This document shows positions 58,835 through 64,000 of a stretch of 64,000 nt of DNA, piece by piece. The position numbers and the translations under genes are program-made. Below the pieces are notes generated by a model, which ran no database searches, had not been told where the DNA came from, and worked only from the letters and a program-made list of their open reading frames with translations. This DNA comes from an uncultured Bacteroidales bacterium (GTDB lineage: Bacteria > Bacteroidota > Bacteroidia > Bacteroidales > Paludibacteraceae): NCBI GenBank assembly GCA_934667275.1, contig CAKULK010000006.1, forward strand, positions 1-64,000, given 5' to 3'. Position 1 is the stretch's first letter. Each line of letters opens with the position of its first letter.

Positions 58835-59800
58835 TTAGCAGAAATCAATGATGTGGTGAATGGAGATGATGCCGATGATTTCGGTGCTCTCGCGCGTTTC
58901 GGTGACCGCCAGTGTGGTGATGTTGAACTTATCCATCATGGCAAGCGCGTCGGTGAGCAGGGCGTCCTGACAGATGTGCTTGTAGGAGGGCGTCATGATG
59001 TCCGCAGCGGTGATGTGGAGGTCGTCGTACTTCTGTATGGCACGTCGGAGGTCGCCATCGGTGATGATGCCGACGCATTGCCCCTCGTTGTGCGGCAGGC
59101 GGTCATAGACCATGGTCATGCCGAGGTGCTTATCGGTCATCTCGCAGACGAGGTCGCGGAAAGGCGTAGCGAGTGCCACGCGGGGTACGCGGGTGCTCAT
59201 GCAGTTTTTGACGCGCCCGAGCAGTTTGCGCCCGAGTGCTCCGCCCGGGTGATAGACGGCGAAATTCTCTGCGCGGAAGTGCCGTTGCTCCATAAGGCAG
59301 ACCATGAGTGCGTCGCCCATAAGGAGGGTGGCAGTGGTGGATGTAGTGGGTGCCAAGCCGAGGGGGCACGCCTCGTGGTCCACATGGACGGAGAGGGCGT
59401 AGTCAGCACGCGCTGCAAGCGGCGACTGCAGGTTGCCCGTAATGGCAATGATGCGGCAGCCGATGCGGTGGATGGGGTCGATGATATTGAGAATCTCGTT
59501 GGTCTCACCGCTGTTGCTGACGAGCACCGCCACATCATCAGCGGCAATCATACCAAGGTCGCCGTGCATGGCCTCGGCAGCATTGACGAAGATGGACGGG
59601 GTGCCCGTGGAGGCGAAAGATGCCGCCATCTTGTGCCCGATGATGCCCGTCTTGCCGATGCCCATGACCACAATCTTGCCCTTGCAGGTGTAGAGGACGC
59701 GGACGACCTCGTCGAAAGTGCTGTCAATAGAGGCGGCAAGGCGTTGGAGTTCGCCTATCTCCTCGGAAAATATATGTTTGGCTCTGTCTGAATAGTTCAT
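58835..59800 (-). CDS. kdsD: Arabinose-5-phosphate isomerase (KdsD/KpsF)
   Basis: The 321-aa protein has an N-terminal SIS domain ('GKIVVMGIGKTGIIGHKMAA', 'HGDLGMIAADDVAVLVSNSG', 'IIAITGNLQSPLAARADYAL') and two CBS repeats ('GQCVGIITDGDLRRAIQKYD', 'TEIIGIISIHHIIDFC'). It converts ribulose-5-phosphate to arabinose-5-phosphate for KDO synthesis. The start overlaps the kdsA stop (ATGA). Consecutive genes thus supply two steps of lipopolysaccharide KDO. Confidence 0.93.
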   Translation of the reverse strand: MNYSDRAKHIFSEEIGELQRLAASIDSTFDEVVRVLYTCKGKIVVMGIGKTGIIGHKMAASFASTGTPSIFVNAAEAMHGDLGMIAADDVAVLVSNSGETNEILNIIDPIHRIGCRIIAITGNLQSPLAARADYALSVHVDHEACPLGLAPTTSTTATLLMGDALMVCLMEQRHFRAENFAVYHPGGALGRKLLGRVKNCMSTRVPRVALATPFRDLVCEMTDKHLGMTMVYDRLPHNEGQCVGIITDGDLRRAIQKYDDLHITAADIMTPSYKHICQDALLTDALAMMDKFNITTLAVTETRESTEIIGIISIHHIIDFC

Positions 59801-60600
59801 AGGTTGGGGGATTGCTCAAGTTGCCGGCGCAGGTTGTCCTCTGCCAATGCCTGCACGAGAATGGTACGTATGTCGTTGAGGCTCACCTGGTTAGCCGCAT
59901 CGGATATGGCATGGTCGGGGTCGGGGTGCACCTCGAGGAAGATGCCGTCCACGCCCACCGCGAGGGCAGCGCGCATGAGATAGGGCACCATCGCGCGGTT
60001 GCCGCCCGTAACACCCTGCTGACTACTGGGTTGCTGCACCGAGTGGGTGGCATCGAAGATGACGGGGTATCCGTACCGGCGCATGACGACCAGCGAGGTC
60101 ATGTCCACGACAAGGTTGCCGTAGCCGAAAGATGACCCGCGTTCGGTAAGCCAAATCTGCGGTTTGGCGGCGTTGGCAGGGGCTACTTCCTCTATTTTGG
60201 CGATGGCACCACGCATATCCCACGGCGCCATAAACTGCCCTTTCTTGACATTGACCACCTTGCCTGTGCGTGCGGCAGCCTGCAAGAGGTCGGTCTGCCG
60301 CGAGAGGAAAGCGGGTATCTGCAGCACGTCCGCCACCTCGGCGACGGGTGCGCATTGCCACGACTCGTGCACATCGGTGAGGATGGGCAGGCGGTAGGTG
60401 GTCTTGACCTCTTGCAGGATTTGCAAACCTTGCTCCATGCCTACGCCGCGCGCCGAGAGAGAGGTGCGGTTGGCTTTGTCGAACGACGACTTGAAATAGA
60501 GCGTGATACCCAACTCGCGGCACACTCGGTTGAGCATGTCGGCGGTGTGCATCACCATGTCGCGGCTCTCAATGGCGCAAGGACCTGCAATGAGGAACAT
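59797..60600 (-). CDS. kdsA: 3-deoxy-8-phosphooctulonate (KDO-8-P) synthase
   Basis: The 267-aa protein has the KdsA signature: 'MFLIAGPCAIESRDMVMHTA', 'LYFKSSFDKANRTSLSARGV', 'QIPAFLSRQTDLLQAAARTG', 'VNVKKGQFMAPWDM', 'ERGSSFGYGNLVVDMTSLVV' and 'VIFDATHSVQQPSSQQGVTG'. It condenses PEP with arabinose-5-phosphate. An asparagine at the metal position (K-A-N-R rather than C) suggests the metal-independent type, to be confirmed by alignment. It begins 3 bp after the preceding gene. Confidence 0.95.
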   Translation of the reverse strand: MFLIAGPCAIESRDMVMHTADMLNRVCRELGITLYFKSSFDKANRTSLSARGVGMEQGLQILQEVKTTYRLPILTDVHESWQCAPVAEVADVLQIPAFLSRQTDLLQAAARTGKVVNVKKGQFMAPWDMRGAIAKIEEVAPANAAKPQIWLTERGSSFGYGNLVVDMTSLVVMRRYGYPVIFDATHSVQQPSSQQGVTGGNRAMVPYLMRAALAVGVDGIFLEVHPDPDHAISDAANQVSLNDIRTILVQALAEDNLRRQLEQSPNL

Positions 60601-60603
60601 AGG

Positions 60604-61800
60604 TTATTGGTTATCAGTGAATACTTTAATCCATTCCACCTCCAACTGCCCCTCGCTTGCCATCTTGCCCTTGGGGGCGAAGGGGCGCATGGTGATGTGC
60701 AACGGCTGGTTGGACAGGGTGTTGGGGGTGCGGGCAACTTCCATATTATTGACGTACCATACGAGTTCGCGGCTGTTCCAAACGAGGGTATATACCGCAA
60801 AACCAATGGGTTGGAAGCCACCCACTTTCTGCTTGAACTGCCCCTTCTCGGTCTGCATGCCCACATAGATACGGCGCTCATTGTACTCGAAGACGGACAC
60901 CACAGGCAGCGAGGTCTTGCTTGCGAGGTAGATACCGTGGTCCAACAACCCGCGGCAACGAGCTTTGACCATTATCACGCCACTAGTAAGACTCATACTG
61001 TCAGCGTTTTGCAGCACGTCGCTGGTGTACTGAAAGTCGTGCATCACCATGCCGCGTTTGGCATCCCAAGCGGGCGCCGTGACAGCCTCCTTACGCGTGC
61101 GTATATATAAGGTGTTGTTCAGCGTCTCTACATTCTTGCCGCGGTTGTATGCTTGCAACTCGTTCACAAACGAGTGGTGCGGCTGGAAATCCTTGCTCGG
61201 ATAGGCAAAGCCTGCGCGCCACGAACTGTCGGCAAGGTCGTGCCACTTGAAATCATCGGCAAACACCTGCTTGAAACGCTCGAGTTCAGTAATGCGCTTC
61301 GGGTCTTTGCTGAGGAAGAAGAGTATCTCGGGGTCCTTATTGAGTTCGGCATAGCGGGTGTCCTGCTTGCACTCGGGCGTGTCGTACCAACGGCGCGGAT
61401 TGCGCCAGAAAGCGTCTGCCTGCTTGAACTCCTCGGTCTGCATCTCGGCTTGCAACTTGAGGTACTCCTGCACAATGGCGTTCTGGCTCAGTTGCTCTGT
61501 CTTCTCGGCATCTTTGTTGTTCAGGTAGCGTTTCACCTCTGCGCGTTTAGCCAAGGCTTTGAGTTGCTTGTGCTTTTGGCACTCGGGCGTGGCGGCATAC
61601 TTGGTGTGGAGCAGTTTGTCCTTGTTGGCAAGGAATGCATCGGTGAGCACCACCTTGCCCAGGGCAATATACTCTGCCAACTCTTTGCTCTTTTCGGCAG
61701 TGCGGTAACGCGCAATAGTGCGCTCTTGCTCAGCAAGGAGAGCCTCAAATCGCGCCGTAGTCATCAGTTGGCGACTGAGTAAACTGAGATACAAGTTCAT
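60604..61800 (-). CDS. Protein with coiled N-terminus and GH16-like beta-sandwich
   Basis: Residues 1-180 of this 398-aa protein are a charged helical region with a repeated 'DxEKTEQLS / TPECKQDTRYAEL' flavour. About 190-398 form a beta-rich domain: 'KQVFADDFKWHDLADSSWRA', 'GVIMVKARCRGLLDHGIYLA', 'FAVYTLVWNSRELVWYVNNM' and 'QPLHITMRPFAPKGKMASEG'. This pattern resembles GH16/concanavalin-like folds, where W-x-x-x-x-V-x-W-Y-V-D/N is common. The catalytic E-x-D-x-x-E is not visible, so enzymatic activity is doubtful. No signal peptide. The ATG at 61800 overlaps the LOG gene stop (ATGA). Confidence 0.55.
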   Translation of the reverse strand: MNLYLSLLSRQLMTTARFEALLAEQERTIARYRTAEKSKELAEYIALGKVVLTDAFLANKDKLLHTKYAATPECQKHKQLKALAKRAEVKRYLNNKDAEKTEQLSQNAIVQEYLKLQAEMQTEEFKQADAFWRNPRRWYDTPECKQDTRYAELNKDPEILFFLSKDPKRITELERFKQVFADDFKWHDLADSSWRAGFAYPSKDFQPHHSFVNELQAYNRGKNVETLNNTLYIRTRKEAVTAPAWDAKRGMVMHDFQYTSDVLQNADSMSLTSGVIMVKARCRGLLDHGIYLASKTSLPVVSVFEYNERRIYVGMQTEKGQFKQKVGGFQPIGFAVYTLVWNSRELVWYVNNMEVARTPNTLSNQPLHITMRPFAPKGKMASEGQLEVEWIKVFTDNQ

Positions 61801-62378
61801 ATAGTAATAGATTTATTGTTGATTCGTCGTGGTTTCTTGAATTTGATGTTCGTGAGCGCGTCAATGAGTTGCTCCATCGTGTCCACAAACACAGGCGCAT
61901 ACTGCACTTTCGCAGGCAGGAAGCCAATCTCGTGCATATAGGCGTCGTGTTGCTTGATATGGTCGTAGTAGCCCTTGTAGTTGAGGACAAAAGTGGGTTT
62001 GCGATGCTCGTCCACCGTGCCCGAGGCGATGGCATCCATCATCTCGTCCAAGGTGCCGTACGTGCCGGGGAGGCAGACAATGCAGTCCGACAATTCTTTC
62101 ATCTTGTCCTTGCGGTTGTTCATCGTCTCAACGAAGTATAGTTCGTCGCAGTTGTCGGCTTGCCTGTGGGCTTCAACAATACGGCGCGGGATAACACCCA
62201 ACACCATGGCACCGTGCGCCTTGGCAGCATCGCTGACGCGCGTCATGATGCCCCCCGTGGCTCCGCCGTACACCAACGTATGCCCCGCCTCGGCAATCCA
62301 CTTGCCGAGCGCATCGCCCAAAGCCAGATAGTCCTCGGGTATCTTGTCCTTTGCGCTACAATAGACGGCGATATTCAT
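61797..62378 (-). CDS. LOG-family phosphoribohydrolase
   Basis: The 193-aa protein matches the LOG/TIGR00730 Rossmann fold: 'AGHTLVYGGATGGIMTRVSD', 'VLGVIPRRIVEAHRQA', 'ETMNNRKDKMKELSDCIVCL' and 'PGTYGTLDEMMDA' (PGGxGTxxE with Y for G). The family cleaves nucleotide 5'-monophosphates at the N-glycosidic bond. The R and E catalytic residues are present (MxxRKxxM, TLDE). It overlaps the gyrB stop (TAATG). Confidence 0.9.
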   Translation of the reverse strand: MNIAVYCSAKDKIPEDYLALGDALGKWIAEAGHTLVYGGATGGIMTRVSDAAKAHGAMVLGVIPRRIVEAHRQADNCDELYFVETMNNRKDKMKELSDCIVCLPGTYGTLDEMMDAIASGTVDEHRKPTFVLNYKGYYDHIKQHDAYMHEIGFLPAKVQYAPVFVDTMEQLIDALTNIKFKKPRRINNKSITI

Positions 62379-64000
62379 TAGGCGTCAATCTTTGCGTAGG
62401 TGGCGTTCTCTTCAATAAACTCGCGGCGCGGGGCAACATCGTCGCCCATCAGCATCGCGATAGTGTGGTCAGCCTCTGCCGCATTCTCGATGGTCACCTT
62501 CTTCAGCAGACGGCGTGCGGGGTCCATAGTGGTTTCCCACAACTGCTCGTCGGACATCTCACCAAGACCTTTGTATCGCTGGGTCTTAATCAGTTTCTCG
62601 TCACCGCCGCCGTACTTCATAATGAAATCGTGGCGTTGCTGGTCGTTCCAGCAGTACTCCTTGTAGTTGCCCTTCGAGCACATATACAGCGGTGCCATCG
62701 CAATGTAGAGGTGCCCCTGCTCAATCACCTCTTTCATGTGGCGGAAGAACAGCGTCATAATCAGCGTGGCGATATGCGCACCATCGACATCGGCATCCGC
62801 CATGATGATTACTTTGTGGTAACGTATCTTGCTCAGGTTCAACGCCTTGGGGTCGTCTTCTGTGCCGAAAGTGATACCGAGTGCGGTGAAGATATTGCGC
62901 ACCTCCTCGCTCTCGAACACCTTGTGCTCCATGGCTTTTTCCACATTCAGAATCTTACCGCGCAAAGGCAGAATGGCCTGGTGCTTGCGGTCGCGTCCGG
63001 TCTTTGCGGTACCGCCTGCGGAGTCTCCCTCGACGAGGAACAACTCACATTCGGCAGGGTCTTTGCTCTCGCAGTCAGCCAGTTTGCCGGGCAACCCGCC
63101 GCCGCTGAGGGGCGACTTGCGCAGTACGCTCTGGCGGGCGTTGCGGGCAGCGATACGTGCCTGTGCAGCCAGTATCACCTTCTCCACAATCTTCTTGGCG
63201 TCATCGGGGTGCTCCTCCAGATAGTTCGTCAGTGCCTCGCTCACGGCAGCAGACACCATACCTGCCACCTCCGAGTTGCCGAGTTTGGTTTTGGTCTGTC
63301 CCTCGAACTGCGGTTCTGCCACTTTCACGGAGATAACCGCCGTCAATCCCTCACGGAAGTCGTTGGGGTCGATAGTCGAGTTGCCGTCCTTGTCCTTCAG
63401 TTTGGCTTTCTCCAGCAGTTTGCTGTCCTCGGCATACTTCTTCATTACGCGCGTGAGCGCGGCGCGGAAGCCTGCCACGTGGGTACCGCCCTCTATCGTG
63501 TTGATATTGTTCACGTACGAGTGTACATTCTCGTTGAAGTCGGTGTTGTAAATCATCGCCACCTCCACGGGGGTGCCGAACTTCTCGGTATTGAGGTGAA
63601 TAACCTCCGAGATAAGCGGCGTGCGGGTGTTGTCGATATAGCGTACAAACTCGCTCAAGCCCTTCTCCGAATAGAACACCTCACCCTTGTAGCGTTTGCC
63701 GTCTGCGGCTACCACGCCTGCCAAGTCGGCGGGCACTTCGCCTTCCGACAACGGCTTCGGCTCTGCGGTGATGGGGTGACGCTTGTCCGTCAGGGTTATC
63801 TTCACACCGGCATTCAGGTATGCCAACTCGCGCATACGGTTGGCAAGGATGTCGTATTGGTAAACGGTCTCGGTGAAGATACTGCCGTCAGGCCAGAACT
63901 GCACGAAGGTGCCCGTGCCGCGCTCGCTGCCGTAGGTGCCTATCTCGTGCACAGGGCAGATGGGCTTGCCTTTGGCGTACTCCTGCATATAGATTTTGCC
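62378..64000 (-). CDS. gyrB: DNA gyrase subunit B, C-terminal part (runs off the right edge)
   Basis: About 540 residues are visible. They include the transducer ('SYVNNINTIEGGTHVAGFRA'), the TOPRIM domain with 'ELFLVEGDSAGGTAKTGRDR' and 'KVIIMADADVDGAHIATLIM', 'LIKTQRYKGLGEMSDEQLWE', and the end 'REFIEENATYAKIDA'. These are GyrB rather than ParE features as seen in other Bacteroidota. The N-terminal ATPase (about 100 residues) lies beyond the window. It is the first visible gene of the operon gyrB - LOG - GH16-like - kdsA - kdsD - DAHP synthase, all with overlaps or gaps of 3 bp. Confidence 0.95.
   Translation of the reverse strand, partial: GKIYMQEYAKGKPICPVHEIGTYGSERGTGTFVQFWPDGSIFTETVYQYDILANRMRELAYLNAGVKITLTDKRHPITAEPKPLSEGEVPADLAGVVAADGKRYKGEVFYSEKGLSEFVRYIDNTRTPLISEVIHLNTEKFGTPVEVAMIYNTDFNENVHSYVNNINTIEGGTHVAGFRAALTRVMKKYAEDSKLLEKAKLKDKDGNSTIDPNDFREGLTAVISVKVAEPQFEGQTKTKLGNSEVAGMVSAAVSEALTNYLEEHPDDAKKIVEKVILAAQARIAARNARQSVLRKSPLSGGGLPGKLADCESKDPAECELFLVEGDSAGGTAKTGRDRKHQAILPLRGKILNVEKAMEHKVFESEEVRNIFTALGITFGTEDDPKALNLSKIRYHKVIIMADADVDGAHIATLIMTLFFRHMKEVIEQGHLYIAMAPLYMCSKGNYKEYCWNDQQRHDFIMKYGGGDEKLIKTQRYKGLGEMSDEQLWETTMDPARRLLKKVTIENAAEADHTIAMLMGDDVAPRREFIEENATYAKIDA

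Noticed and set aside
58277..59791. 504-codon plus-strand frame opposite kdsD and DAHP synthase
   Set aside because: It is the antisense of two clearly conserved genes, has no family pattern, and is explained by the G/C-rich codon use of the real genes.

Overview
The window looks like a chromosomal segment of a Bacteroidales bacterium (phylum Bacteroidota). The evidence is the promoter type (-7 element TAnnTTTG with a TTG/TTTG element 19-21 bp upstream, seen before many genes), type IX-like C-terminal sorting tails, Fibrobacter-paralogous-domain (FISUMP) surface proteins, a Bacteroides-type exbB-exbD-exbD operon, and Bacteroidota-typical families (HYC_CC_PP-like, DUF486, RhuM). I cannot name a genus. 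Almost every gene lies on the minus strand; the clear plus-strand genes are one AraC-type regulator and a three-tRNA cluster.

Layout. 1-3.7 kb: end of an IS3-type element, a FISUMP surface protein, a membrane protein, a structured non-coding element and a small antitoxin-like gene. 3.9-20.9 kb: a DNA-modification and defence island. A minus-strand operon encodes an HNH nuclease, a 975-aa protein of unknown function, a 2063-aa helicase with a DUF1998-type C-terminus (DruE-like), a PD-(D/E)XK nuclease and a cytosine-5 methyltransferase. This resembles Druantia type II with an added nuclease. Downstream are two AlbA_2/Schlafen-type regulators, a truncated and an intact vsr gene, and a UDG-superfamily glycosylase. 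The last two would fit repair of deaminated bases. 21-29 kb: a Fic gene between repeats, an esterase, a broken and an intact rhuM, a second FISUMP protein with a second copy of the structured RNA element, and a tRNA-Ala next to a YhcG-type nuclease. 29.3-37 kb: an AT-rich cassette (DUF1848 radical-SAM-like protein, small UvrD-like helicase, unknown 534-aa protein, methyltransferase, DUF3037/HipA-kinase pair) lying between a truncated and an intact copy of a tolC 3' end in direct orientation. I regard this as the best candidate for an undescribed system.

37-50.5 kb: a heavy-metal/RND efflux set (TolC-like, CzcA-like, His-rich adaptor, Cys/His-rich small protein). It is split by other genes, including a Spy-like protein and an ECF sigma factor that carries its own membrane segment. 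A divergent AraC-type membrane regulator follows. 51.6-64 kb: mostly housekeeping: ttcA, tRNAs (Gly, Leu, Leu, Ser), YhcH, the TonB-energising exb operon, tatD, and a compact operon gyrB-LOG-(GH16-like)-kdsA-kdsD-DAHP synthase.

Intergenic DNA holds degenerate tandem arrays of 9-bp and 11-bp units, GC-rich palindromes and fragments of coding genes (vsr, tolC, rhuM), so the accessory half has been rearranged repeatedly. All function calls come from reading the sequence; no database search was run.
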